From Bradysia coprophila (Eukaryota; Arthropoda; Insecta; Diptera; Sciaridae), in NCBI RefSeq assembly GCF_014529535.1, contig NW_023503374.1, forward strand, positions 8,301,685 to 8,365,684: a stretch of DNA of 64,000 nucleotides, given 5' to 3'. Made by a program: the position numbers and the translations under genes. Numbering within the stretch: position 1 is the first letter of the stretch; each line of letters starts with the position of its first letter. Positions 10,236-21,276 of the stretch are shown piece by piece. The notes under the pieces were generated by a model. That model did no database searches. It saw only the letters and a program-made list of their open reading frames with translations, and was not told where the DNA came from.

Positions 10236-10465
10236 CAAGGTTCTGAAAGAACAGGTTAAGATAACTCTGAGTTGATCACGAGGGCGGTGACACACAAATG
10301 CGTCAAGGGCTGCGAAGTTTATATGAAAAATACAAATAGACAAAAACAAAATTCTGAATTTTCGAGAAAAATATTTTCTTTAATTTGATTTCTCACAGCA
10401 TCTGTTTTTAGAATTTGGTGTCACCCGCCTTCGTGGTTGTCTTAACCTGTTCTTTCAGAACTTTG
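10236..10465. mobile_element. hAT-like MITE (family M2, copy 1)
   Basis: 230 bp, with TIRs starting CAAGGTTCTGAAAGAACAGG and its near-perfect inverse. An exact 8-bp duplication GAAATGAG lies at 10228-10235 and 10466-10473. The interior contains AATTCTGAATTTTCGAGAAA, shared (inverted) with copy 2 at 21045-21276. No ORF. Confidence 0.9.
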
Positions 10466-10672
10466 GAAATGAGGATGTAAGGACGTTGGTGATGGTAACG
10501 TATGAGGTCGTAAAACGTTTACTGCAATTCGAATCTATAAGATTTAATTCGATATTGACTCCAATAGATCAAAGAGACATGTCGCGACATCTTACTTCTT
10601 CAATATGTACTTTGACTTTGTTATTATCTTTAAAATGACATTAGTGACAAATACCTAATCAGCTGTTCTTTT

Positions 10673-10824
10673 GGGGACCATTCAAAAAGGACGTTCATGT
10701 CTTCAGTGGGGAGGGGTCTAGCAAAAAAGGACACACCATGTTGAGGGATTGAAAAAAAGTGGTCAGGTCTAAAAGTGGGTCTAAAATTCTCGAAAATCGC
10801 GTTACGTCCCTTTTGAATGTCCCC
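10673..10824. mobile_element. Short inverted-repeat element (GGGGACCATTCAAAAAGGAC ends)
   Basis: The left end GGGGACCATTCAAAAAGGAC is mirrored by ACGTCCCTTTTGAATGTCCCC at the right end, about 150 bp in all. The target duplication is unclear: TTAA follows on the right but TTTT precedes on the left. Confidence 0.6.
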
Positions 10825-10912
10825 TTAATGATTGTGATGATGATGATGATGATTGTGATGAAAAATCCCAAGTACAATTGACAGTTGTTGTCAAATTATT
10901 GTTTATAGAAAA

Positions 10913-13397
10913 ATGCCTTCAAAAGAAATATTAAGACGAAACAGAATATGTATCGTTCCAGCGTGTAAAGCAGTGAATTCAGACTTTCCCGATCGAATAT
11001 TTTTTCCGGTGCCAGATAGTAAAAGGGACAATTGGCTGGATATAGTTGGAGCGAAGGCCAGTTCCATTAAATCTAATAAACGTCTCTACTGTTGTGAAAA
11101 ACATTTTGATGTAAAGAAATTTGTTTTCGCTGACTTCAATCGAATTGCTGTAATGTTCTTTTCATTTCTAAGGTGCAAAGAGACATTGAAGGTTACTATT
11201 TTTACAAACATTTCGGTGGAAGAATCAAGTTAGAAAATCATGCCTATCCATACAAAAATTTGGGCGTCAATATCACAGTGCCAGCGCCCCAAGTAAGCGC
11301 TCGACTAGCTTTATTTTAGAATTCTTTTTACAAAGAGATATTTATATAATCTGCAGCTTCCAATAACGATAGAACAGCTTCCGCAGACGAAAGAATCGGA
11401 TGAGGCTGGTGACGACGAAGTAATTAATCTGCAGAACTTTAGTTGATTTTTGAATTGAAATTTGATTTCTATTGTAGTCTGTGGATCCACTTGCGACACC
11501 AACGACACCAAGTGACAGAGAGAACGAAAATGGAAGCGAAGGAGAGTCGTTTTCAGATAGCAGTGATAACGAGTTTAATGGACATTCCGATTCGGACACA
11601 GAGGATAGCAAAGTCGATAAGCAGCTACCTCGCAGTGAAGAAATCATTGTCGTAAGTAATTCGACGTTTTGGTCGTATCGGGAAAGGAATATCCTTTAGA
11701 GCTATTACTTACTCGTTATCGTCTCACTATTCAACTGTTTTCTACTTATTAGAACTCGAAATTAGTTTGCAAAACTTTTGTCTTTAGAAAATTTTGTCAT
11801 GAATTATATAAGGTATGGGAAACAAATAACTAATTGTTCGAAAACTCAATTTCAGACATCCGATGTTTACGTGCAAGACGACCACGATGATGAAGTTGAT
11901 ACTCCGCCGGAAGTAGGTTATTAAAAGTGACATTCGGTATTCTCTAATCGTAAATGTTCTGTGCAGATAAAGACGGAGATCGATTCAACCCCAGATCCTT
12001 TCGTCAATCTAAATTCTGATGAAATCAATTCTGGTCAAATAGATGCCAATCATAACTGCCCACAGTGCGAAAAGATCTTATCGTCGGCGAAATCATTAAA
12101 GCGACACATGAAATCCGTTCATGATGGTGAAGGGAAAATAAAGCGGGAGCCAGCAGCAGCAGGAAAAAACACAGTGACGTGTAAGGAATGCGAAAGTGTT
12201 TTTACGACCCGAGACGAGTATCACAAACACAAATCGACACACAAGAAGTCATTTGAATGCGATGTCTGCCAGAAGGTATGTCTTTGTCATGAATAGTTCA
12301 AACTGGGCGACATTAGCATAGTGCGATCTACATTTCAGGTATTTCAAACACGTTTCCGTTTGTCGACACACTATGTGATGCACATGACTGTAAAGTCGTT
12401 CTTGTGCGAAGTGTGTTCAAGACCATTTGCGAGAGCCTCCACTCTGCGAAGGCACCGATACACACATGCGACAGAAAAGCGTTTTGTCTGCGAAACCTGT
12501 GGACGTCGATTTCCAGCTCAATACTTGTTGAAACTACACATTACCCAATCACACACAGATGCGGCGACCGTTATGTGTGCACAGTGTAGTAAAGTTTTCA
12601 CAACCAACGCTCATTTGAAAATACACATGAACGTGCATCACAGCGAAGTCAATCCCTATAAATGTGAGATTTGTCAACTGCAATTTAACCATCCATCGGC
12701 TTTGTTACGCCACCGAAAGCGATTCCACGACCCAACGAGCTCCTTTCCATGCAAAGAATGTCCGAAAAAATTCACCCAACAAATTCTGCTGGAGCGCCAT
12801 ATGAAAACCCATCCCATTAAGTCAATGCAACCGCCGCAAAAAGTTATAATTCGATGCGAAGAATGTGGCATCACACTCTGTCGGCCAGACCGATTAAGAG
12901 CACACTTGGCCAAATTGCATAATCCAGCCAATCCGCACAAATGTGATACATGCCGTCAAACATTTCCAACTGAGATCCTAATGAACCAGCATGCTATGCG
13001 ACTGCACGCCCCCGAGTACGAATACATTTACAAATGCTACATCTGCCCGAAGAAATACAATCAGGAGGCTGCGTTAAAGCGACATGTCAAGCTCCACACC
13101 GATCCAAAGAAACCGGTTACGTGCGAATTGTGTGGGAAGATATTAGGTCGTCCGAATCGTTTAAAGCCGCACATGAGAGCGCTCCATAGCCCGTACAATC
13201 CGTTCAAATGTGACATTTGTCTGCAAACGTTCCGGGAACAGAAAATGTTGGACAGTCATACCACTCAAGTGCATGAACAGACAATACTGTGTCAGTATTG
13301 CGATAAAACATTCGGAAAACGGGATGGATTGCGGCAGCATCTTCGCAGGAATCACAGTGAAATGCTGTCGTTGGCGAGACGGATAAAATTGGAATGA
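10913..13397 (+). CDS. THAP domain plus 14 C2H2 zinc-finger protein (paralogue A), 7 exons
   Basis: Exons 10913-11110, 11173-11292, 11357-11419, 11478-11651, 11856-11912, 11967-12275 and 12339-13397 all join in phase 0 to give 659 residues. Exons 1-2 form a THAP-type DNA-binding domain: CIVPAC (Cys13, Cys18), the FFPVPDSKRDNWL segment and CCEKHF supply the C2CH zinc ligands, followed by an FGGRIKLENHAYP tail. Residues about 105-210 are acidic and Ser/Thr-rich. Fourteen C2H2 fingers follow, the first being NCPQCEKILSSAKSLKRH; finger 3 is split by the exon 6/7 intron. Linkers are mostly not the canonical TGEKP. It is a probable nuclear sequence-specific DNA-binding protein, with unknown targets. 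The neighbouring gene at 14930 is a tandem duplicate. Retaining intron 1 would end in a short truncated product. Confidence 0.9.
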
Positions 13398-14929
13398 TTG
13401 AGCGGGAGGGTATGCAACGCAGCTGTTAATCAAAATCGATTTTTTGGTGTTCGGACGAAAATTTTGGCTCAGTTTGTTTTTAGTCAACGCTGCATTAGTT
13501 ATTAGGTCTTATTACAGCTGGAGCTTGTGTTATTAAACTTAAAAAGTTTTTTTTTTATTATTTTCTTATTCAAATATAACGATGTTGTACAAGCTTGATG
13601 TCTTTCTTATTCTTTAGAAACCTTTCTCGTTCGCCTATAATCAGATAAATGATAAATGAACCGATCACTTCAAATACATCTGGTCTGAGGCTTAGAAACT
13701 TATCGAATTGTTGGAGATCTACTATGCAATGAAATTTTTTAATTTGTTTATAACAAAAGCAACCGCTTTTCTCGATATAATTTTCTTCTTCATTCTGTGG
13801 AAATTAGCTGAACAATAAAGAACTGTTAATTTAGTGTCTCGGATCTTTTCCTTGATTCATCGAACCTGAACTCCGTTAATAGGTTATGGGCCCAGCACGC
13901 TTCCACTGCGTATGGTATGGTATGTATGTAGTCATAGCCTCATAACCGTAGTCCGTCGGAGCTGAAGCACTTATCAGGCAAATAATATTTAATTTAGTAT
14001 CATGAACACCAAAAACCACAGCACTGCTCCTAGCATGAAAATTGTATTGACAAGTGTCAAATTTGAAGGCTTCAGTTACCGCTTAAGATTGTTTGAATAG
14101 ATCATTATCAATGTCGTTTGAGATGTCAAATAAGCTGTCATTTTCACAGAGCTAACAGCAATGTTAAAATAACTTATATGAATTTGTCGTTGTTTGAGGT
14201 TAGCTTTCTGAAATTAACAACTTATTTGACACTAGACGAAACTGCTATTGGACACGGATCTGTTGTATGTTTTAACTCATATAACGAAAACAATTCATCT
14301 ATCTTTACAAAAGTAACACGGTGCCTAATGTGATTTCATCAACTTCCAAATACTTTCTATGCTAGAAGCAGTGCTATGCCAACAATCATTTTCGTTGGGG
14401 CAATCTATAGTTAGATCTTTCTAACCATTCTCTAAGTTAAATCTTTTGCGAAATAATCCTTAGACCGTTGAGTCTTAAATTATTCAATCGACGGAAATTG
14501 TCAGAACGATTATGCAAACTCATAATACGTCTTTCAAAAGATAGTGCTTTTCGGGACTTTTTCGGGTCAGTTGAAAAAATTTAAATGTTTAGTGGACTTA
14601 TGGCGTGACTAGCGGACTGACTCATTTAAAATCTTTCAAGTGTAGTCAATACGAATTGGTTAACGGTTCCGAAAATGAACTGCGATCGTTCAGTTCAGAC
14701 GCACTTCAAAAAGGTTGGGACAATTTTAGGTACATAGACCTGCAAGACTGCAAAGCATTCAAGTACAAGTACAAACTCACGTCACAAATAATTAATTTGA
14801 AACGACAAACATATTTCAAAAAATATCGCCTGGTGGTGAAGTTGTCCCAACGACATCTGTTATCAGTAAACGTCAACTCCACTGTCAAATTTGACAGTAA
14901 TGAAAATAAAAACTTTTTTTTAGTAAAAA
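13398..14929. other. Intergenic region between the two zinc-finger paralogues
   Basis: No gene supported. Likely polyadenylation signals of paralogue A are ATTAAA at 13532-13537 and AATAAA at 13814-13819. The short ORF at 14605-14985 overlaps the start of paralogue B in another frame and looks fortuitous. The region must contain the promoter of paralogue B. Confidence 0.5.
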
Positions 14930-17205
14930 ATGCCTTCCAAGGAAGTTGCACGACAGAATCGAGTTTGTATAGTTCCAGTGTGTAATGCTAAGAATTCTGA
15001 CTATCCGGAGCGGATATTTTTTGCTGTGCCCGAAACTAAGAAGAAACAATGGCTGGAACTAGTCGGAGGGGACATCAGCTGTATTAAACCAAAGAAACGT
15101 CTCTTTTGTTGTGAAAATCACTTTGACGTAAGGTGCACTGTTTACGTTTTTTTTTGTGGCAGAGATTCAACGGTTTTCCTCTTTGTTCTTTGATCAGGTA
15201 CGAAAGGATGTCGAGGGCTACGATTTCTACAAATATTTTGGTGGTAGAATTAAGCTGATGGATAATGCAGTTCCATCGAAACAGTTAGGTGATTACAGTG
15301 AGTTCGAGAAAGTAGAAGAAGTTTTGCCGAAAGAAGAACCTTGCTTCGAACAATGTGATGAGGTAAGTCAATACAGCACCATATGCAAGAAATTGACCAC
15401 ATTGTCTGTAAACACACGCAGTCTGTAGACCCGTTGTCGATCTCTGACGATAGAGATGCTGTGAGTGAAACGCAAACTCCAGAGTGCGAGACAGATAAAG
15501 TTGAAATCAAAATTGAACCAGACTGGCCTCCTGATGAATTGAATGTTTCATGCCCAGGACGTAGTGAGGAAATCGTTGTCGTAAGTCATGTTCAGATTTT
15601 TTTTTTGTTGTCGTTAACGTTCCTCAATTTCCAATATACAGAAATCTGATGTGTACTTGTCCGACGACGACGATGACAACAGTGATATTGGAGAAGTAAA
15701 TCGCAATTCAATTTTAAGGAAATTACGATTGCACAAGCAAATCTTTTTACAGATAAAGACCGATGACGATTCAAGTGTGGACTCCTATCCGATGGTCAAG
15801 AAAAAATCGAGTCGATCCGCCAAAATTAACTCCAAAACTTCGAAGCACCGTTGTCCGATTTGCGGGAAAAATATGTCATCGCTGCGATCGTTAAGGCGCC
15901 ATACCCAGTCACTCCACGATGACCACGACACCACTAACAACCACGAGAACATTGAATGTGAATCGAAAACAGACGACGAGCCCGATGGAAAACTTATCTC
16001 GTGTACAGAATGCAATAAGACGTTTTCCAGTCGGGACGATTACCTGAAGCACAGCATAAACCACAAAAAGACATTCGAATGCGATGTTTGCCAGAAAGTG
16101 TTTCGAACGAGACTACATCTGAAAGTTCATTTCCCGACACACATGGCGGTGAAACCGTATCTGTGCGAGGTGTGTTCGCGTCCGTTTGCTAGAGCCAATA
16201 ATCTTCGCAGGCACAAACTGACACACGTTACAGATAAACGGTACATATGCGATGAATGTGGCAAACGATTTCCTGCAAACTACTTGCTCAGGCAGCATAA
16301 GGCCAAATCACATTCGGAAGTGGCTCGAGTACTTTGCTCCAAGTGTTCGAAGGTGAGTATTTGATATAACATTTTGAAACTGTTAAATGGTGCGCCATAA
16401 TTAAATCCCTTTGCCCTAGACATTTACATCGGTGGCACATCTGAAAGTTCACATCAATGTACATCACAGCGACGTTAATCCATACAGATGTGAAATTTGC
16501 AAAATCAAATTCAGTCAACCATCGGCGCTGCTAACACATCGCAAAAAGTTTCACGACCCCAACAGTACCTTTCTTTGCAACAAATGTCCGCGAAAATTTC
16601 CATCACAATTTGAACTGGAAGGTCATACAAAGGCAGCTCATCCGCACCGTGCCAAAGAGAAAACGATCAACAGGTGCGACGACTGCAACATTACCCTACA
16701 TAGTCCATATCGCTTAAAACTGCACCGGTTAAAGCTTCACAATCCAGAGTTCCAACACAAATGTGCCACTTGCCAACAAACATTTCCAACCGAGTTTTTG
16801 ATGAGCCAGCATGCGTTACGTACTCACGCTCCCGAACACGAGTACGTGTACAAATGCTACATCTGCCCGAAGAAATACAATCAGGAGGCTGCGTTAAAGC
16901 GACATGTCAAGCTACATACCGACCCAAAGAAACCAGTCACCTGTGAATTATGCGAAACCATATTGGGACGACCGAATCGTTTAAAGCCGCACATGAGAGC
17001 ACTTCACAATCCAAACAATCCCTACAAGTGTACCATTTGTCTTCAGACATTCCGCGAACAGAAAATACTGAACAGTCACACCACCCAGGTGCACGAACAA
17101 ACAATATTATGCGAGTACTGCAACAAATCGTTTAGCAAACGACATGGGCTGAGGCGGCATATACGACAGTTTCATCTTGTGCAGGCACCAGAGGAGAATG
17201 AGTAA
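14930..17205 (+). CDS. THAP domain plus 14 C2H2 zinc-finger protein (paralogue B), 6 exons
   Basis: Exons 14930-15127, 15198-15362, 15422-15580, 15642-15695, 15753-16352 and 16420-17205 all join in phase 0 to give 653 residues. The first exon has exactly the same length (198 nt) and start motif (MPSKE) as paralogue A. The THAP domain has CIVPVC, CCENHF and the diagnostic LMDNAVPS box near its end, clearer than in A. An acidic middle region follows (SDDDDDNSD), then 14 C2H2 fingers matching A finger by finger. The intron that splits finger 3 in A is absent here; instead an intron splits finger 6 (CSK/TFTSVAHL). Fingers 11-12 are almost identical in DNA to A. It is a probable DNA-binding regulator; targets unknown. 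It lies tail-to-tail with the CNPase-like gene, 300 bp apart. Confidence 0.9.
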
Positions 17206-17471
17206 GAGTTCGGTAAGACGAAGGTTTTGTTATTTTCACTGGAATCGATTGTATCGTTTGGGTGTAGAAGGTGTACATATCTTTTGTGTTCGGAATATTG
17301 AACGAGTTAGCCAGGTGTTAGTTTGGTTAATTTTAGCGAAGAAATATAATTCAATGGAAAACTTAAAAGTACTTGTTTCGGATTGAACTCCGAGTTCCGC
17401 TTAAAACTGAGGTCAGGTCATATGCTCAGCATTCTGTTGGACAAAAAAAAAGTTCTTCATTCAAACAGTTC

Positions 17472-17477
17472 TTTATT
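17472..17477 (-). terminator. Polyadenylation signal AATAAA for the CNPase-like gene
   Basis: AATAAA on the minus strand 28 bp beyond the stop codon of the CNPase-like gene, inside the 300-bp gap to paralogue B. Confidence 0.6.
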
Positions 17478-17505
17478 TAAATTGTCAGGTAACGACAACG
17501 ACAAC

Positions 17506-18530
17506 TCAGTTAAATTGTAGGAAGGATTTATGGAATACGACCACTAGCACCAAGAACACAAAATTTTGCAACCTACACTGCACCGACATTGTTAGCATAG
17601 CATCACTGCGATAGTAAGCTTCAAACGTTGACTCAGCTACCATTTTCTTCTTCAAATAAACCACAAAAATGTCACATTTCTCTCCCATTTGAATCAAATT
17701 TCCTTCGTCGATCTGAATCTGTGCACAGAATTGGCTGGGACTCATTTCCAAATTCAAAATTTCTATCAAATCCAATCCAGTGGTCACTGCCGATACATTC
17801 GGTGCGCATCCTAAGGTTACGTGAGCTACGAAAAAGATTGAACATTTGTTTCATTCCTTCAATAAAGTCTTGATCAAAGCCACTCACCTCTTGTATCTGT
17901 AGGATGGAAGTTTGTGTCGTCTTGAGGACAGAATTGAATCCCATTCACCAGCTGGGCATCACACGGTTCATCGTTTCTATTGAGCCGGCTCAATGTCACA
18001 GCATTCGCTTCATTTAGGTCGAATATTTCTTTTTGGACACTCGTCAAATTTACTCTGATTCCATATGTTCTTGGTGTGAAATAAACTCCGACAAGATGGG
18101 TAGTAAAGGCTTGATCAATGTATTGTGTCACCTGACTCGTATAATTGCTGCAATCAGCAGTGCCACAATAAAACGTTGTGATGTGGAAAAATTTGTCGTA
18201 ATCTCCTGTATTCGGATCAACTGGCTTGGTGTAATACAGCAATGGATTGTCGACGTCTGCCGTTGTAGATACATTACGTAGGAATTTTTGGACTTCTTCG
18301 ACATCAGCATACAATTGTGTTAAGTAATCCGTAGTGATTTGGACAAGTCCACTGGCTATAGTTTCGTTGAAGAACCAACCATAAAAATACGGACTTTTCT
18401 GACTGCATACCTGCGTCGTGACTATGGTTAGAAGTAATCCCACAATCTGAAAGAAATGTTTTCACTTCATTGTAAGTTGAATTTCAAGCCAAAAGGTTCA
18501 CTTTCACACACTCACATTTAAGATTCGCAT
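17506..18530 (-). CDS. Secreted or membrane-anchored CNPase-like 2H phosphoesterase, 3 exons
   Basis: Minus-strand exons 18516-18530 (only 15 nt), 17888-18446 and 17506-17825 join (phases 0 and 1) to 297 residues. Two H-x-T motifs mark the 2H phosphoesterase fold: HITTFYC at residue 93 and AHVTLGC at residue 192. The second completes across the exon 2/3 junction. The flanking segments, FTPRTYGIRVNL and APNVSAVTTGLDLIEIL, closely resemble the catalytic domain of vertebrate 2',3'-cyclic-nucleotide 3'-phosphodiesterase as I know it. The N-terminal P-loop kinase-like domain of that enzyme is absent. Residues 1-20 are a typical signal peptide (cleavage near Cys19-Ser20), five N-x-S/T sequons follow, and the C terminus is hydrophobic (FVFLVLVVVF), so a GPI-anchored or membrane-bound ectoenzyme is likely. 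The 15-nt first exon decides the start: without it there is no signal peptide start. The activity (cyclic phosphate hydrolysis) is inferred from the motifs. Confidence 0.85.
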
Positions 18531-18961
18531 TTTTATGGGGTTTGCTTCCTCCTGGAATGAAAAACGAGAAACGAAATTACTAAATTTGTGTGTCAATGCA
18601 ACTTGTTCAACGTTCTATTAGATTACACATTTGGATGATAAGATTATCTCGTTCCGTTGCAAGATATTGATATCGTGTGAGACTTTCAAGGTGGACTAAG
18701 ATTTTGTTTTGTGTGGGGGAATTCAACATTTCTCTTCATCTGTGTTAAATTTGACCGCTCCAGGTATGAAGCTCTAATCCACTGTAGGTCGGACTGTGAA
18801 AGTAGCGAAGAGTTACGATAAAATTAGCTAAAACCAGATGCTTCTTGGAGGGGACTATGTTGTGGACTTAGCATTAGCAAAAATCATTCCTAAATCTAAA
18901 TTTAAAAGAAAAACGTTTTCCTCAACAGTACTCCCAAACAATTTATTCGACTTGGCTCGTC
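18531..18961. other. Short intergenic region between CNPase-like and F-box/WD genes
   Basis: No gene seen. Both neighbours are on the minus strand, so this holds the 3' end of the F-box/WD gene and the promoter of the CNPase-like gene. An AATAAA (minus) at 18942-18947 lies 14 bp after the F-box/WD stop. Confidence 0.5.
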
Positions 18962-20315
18962 TCAACCAAAATTGAAGATATCACAATAATCTTTCGCATT
19001 CGCCCAGTCTGCATCAAAATTCAATATCCTCAGATTGTGATCTGTCGCAATAAAAAGTTGAGTCGAATCGCATGCTATACTGTATGCCGGCGAACCACGA
19101 ACATTTTGCAGTGACGGAAAATACACCTGAACGAATTTCTTTGCCATTCTTAAATCAAATAAATTCACTCGACAATGGTACATCATGCCGCACAGAACAC
19201 CGTACTGTCCGTCATAATCGAGGGAATATATGGACGAATCGTATGGATCCATCCAGACTTGTTCATCGTTGCTACGAATGTCGAACAGACGTAAGGTTGA
19301 GTCATAATTTGCTGTGAGTACAGTATTATCGTCCTTCCACAGTAGACTGTATACCGAACTGGTTGGTGAGCTGAGAATCCGTTCAGTATTTCTGTTTAAA
19401 AAGAGAGAACTGTTTTTAGATTTGCATGATCCGGCATTCAATGAAAAACAAATTACGTTTCCATATCGAACAGCCTTAGCGCTTCCTTCAGCCGATCCGA
19501 GTATTTCCCAGCCAAGCATTCATCACCATTCGGCGACAATTTCATACATTTGAATATACCATCGTTCTCCACCTGCAGCTCCAGCGACACCATATCCAAT
19601 TCGTATATTTTGTGCCAAATTTTCATTGAGGTCATCGAAGCAGTTAGAAATGTCTCCGCATGAATATCTACCGCATTTATGAAGGCTCTACGTTGCCCGA
19701 TGTGATCCGAAATCCGTTCCTCAAAGTATTCGCCGTCCTCATAAATAAAAGCGTAACCATTATCACGTCCCCCGAAGATGGTGTTTCCCTCTTTCACGAA
19801 TCCCGTAATATCACCGTCACGACTTTTGCCTATCAATTCGTGGGCTTGTTCTTTTACCAATTTTTTTGACTTCAGTCGTCGATGAATACGTAACTGTCCA
19901 CCGTGGGTCATGTGAAATAAATCCTTTTCCAGCAACACTTGCGATGGATACATTACATTGTGCTTGAACAGTATTTTCTCGTCGTATTTGCCATAGCGCC
20001 AATTGTGCGATAGTTTTATCCGTTTCAAGTATGTTAAGTCATGTAAGGTGCTAATTGAGAAACTGGTGTTTAGAGACCAAAATAGTTGAATAAAAAAACA
20101 TAGAAACATAAGACGTACTTTTGATGGATTTTTCCACTGTTTCGACTGCCAGTCATTACAAGATCGAAACTATGGCCCTTGAACAAGTGACGGTCGAACC
20201 GAACAAAGAATTCTTGAAGTTTTTTGCATGTTAAGTAAAGATTTTGTAGATCGGCAAGAGAACAAAAGACGAATATAATCAGCAATGTGTGTTCGTTCAG
20301 ATCGAGTAAATTCAT
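18962..20315 (-). CDS. F-box/WD repeat protein (FBXW4-like), 3 exons
   Basis: Exons 20119-20315, 19457-20050 and 18962-19391 join (phases 2 and 2) to 406 residues, close to the usual length of FBXW4. The N terminus (residues about 2-40: LLDLNEHTLLIIFVFCSLAD and on) has the shape of an F-box, which would bind Skp1 in an SCF ubiquitin ligase. The rest contains WD-type blades, for example AFINAVDIHAETFLTASMTS..IKIW-like, SSVYSLLWKDDNTVLTANYD..LRLFDIR and SSIYSLDYDGQYGVLCG..VNLFDLR. The best family guess is FBXW4; the substrate is unknown. It is divergently placed to the fl(2)d gene, with a MITE cluster between them. Read-through of intron 1 would give a short F-box-only product. Confidence 0.75.
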
Positions 20316-20830
20316 GGCAATAATGGTAAAGACCTAGCGATTGTCACAGCATCAGTATAAATAACAACACCAACAGTAATTTGATCTAGTAAGGAAACTG
20401 ATACGTACCACTAGGCTACAGAGTTTGTTTACTTCTTATAAAACGTAAATACTCTAATTGACTAGACGTACAATAATAATCAAACTAAAATTAGTGATAA
20501 CACGCGTGACATTTATATACAAAACACACAAGCAAGTATATAGACAAGAGGTTTCGCGTGTGGTGAATGAACTGACAATCCAATAATGTCAAAAATGTTG
20601 TGGCACGGACATATTCAGAATAAAAGGCGCGATATTCATTCAGCTATAGTAAATACTGCTTCTACAAAGGCGGTCACGCAGAAACAGATACGTGGTGGAC
20701 TGGACACGCCATACTTGATGATAACATGGCAGATTTCATATACAAAAGTTCACCTACTGTGATGATTGTCATCGCCGTGATGATGTGGTGAATTTTTTTT
20801 GTATTTAAAATCATCAGACGTGGTGTGTTC

Positions 20831-21016
20831 CAAGGCTGTATACTTTGGGGAGGTCACGCAGATGCAGATACGCGGGTTACACACCACGTTTCATACAAAA
20901 AATTCACCACGCCATACAAATTCAATTTTGTTGAATTTGTTTGTATGGAGAAGGTGTGCTCCCGCGTATCTAATAGAATGGCGATCTGCGTGACCTCCCC
21001 AAAGTATACAGCCTTG
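20831..21016. mobile_element. hAT-like MITE (family M1), nested
   Basis: 186 bp, with TIRs CAAGGCTGTATACTTTGGGG and their inverse. An 8-bp duplication GTGTGTTC lies at 20823-20830 and 21017-21024. It inserted into an older member of its own family (20665-21326) and is closely similar to 22692-22867. Confidence 0.92.
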
Positions 21017-21044
21017 GTGTGTTCCAGTGTATCTATAATAGAAT

Positions 21045-21276
21045 CAAAGTTTTGAAAGAACAGGTTTAGACAACCACGAAGGCGGTTGACACCAAATTTT
21101 ATAAACAAATAGTGGGAGAAATCAACTTGAAGAAAATATTTTTCTCGAAAATTCAGAATTTTGTTTTTGTTAAGTTCCATTTTACATATAAACTTCGCAG
21201 TCGTTGACGAACTATTGTGTGTCACCGCCTTCGTGATCAACTCAGTGTTGTCTTAACCTGTTCTTTCAGAACCTTG
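21045..21276. mobile_element. hAT-like MITE (family M2, copy 2), nested
   Basis: 232 bp, with CAAAGTTTTGAAAGAACAGG and CCTGTTCTTTCAGAACCTTG ends. An exact 8-bp duplication AATAGAAT lies at 21037-21044 and 21277-21284. It is an inverted relative of 10236-10465 and was also inserted into the outer M1 element. Confidence 0.92.

Noticed and set aside
14605-14985. 126-aa plus ORF before paralogue B
   Set aside because: Runs into the THAP exon in a different frame and has no recognisable domain.
20854-21240. 128-aa minus ORF
   Set aside because: Crosses two nested MITEs and their duplications; it cannot be a conserved gene.
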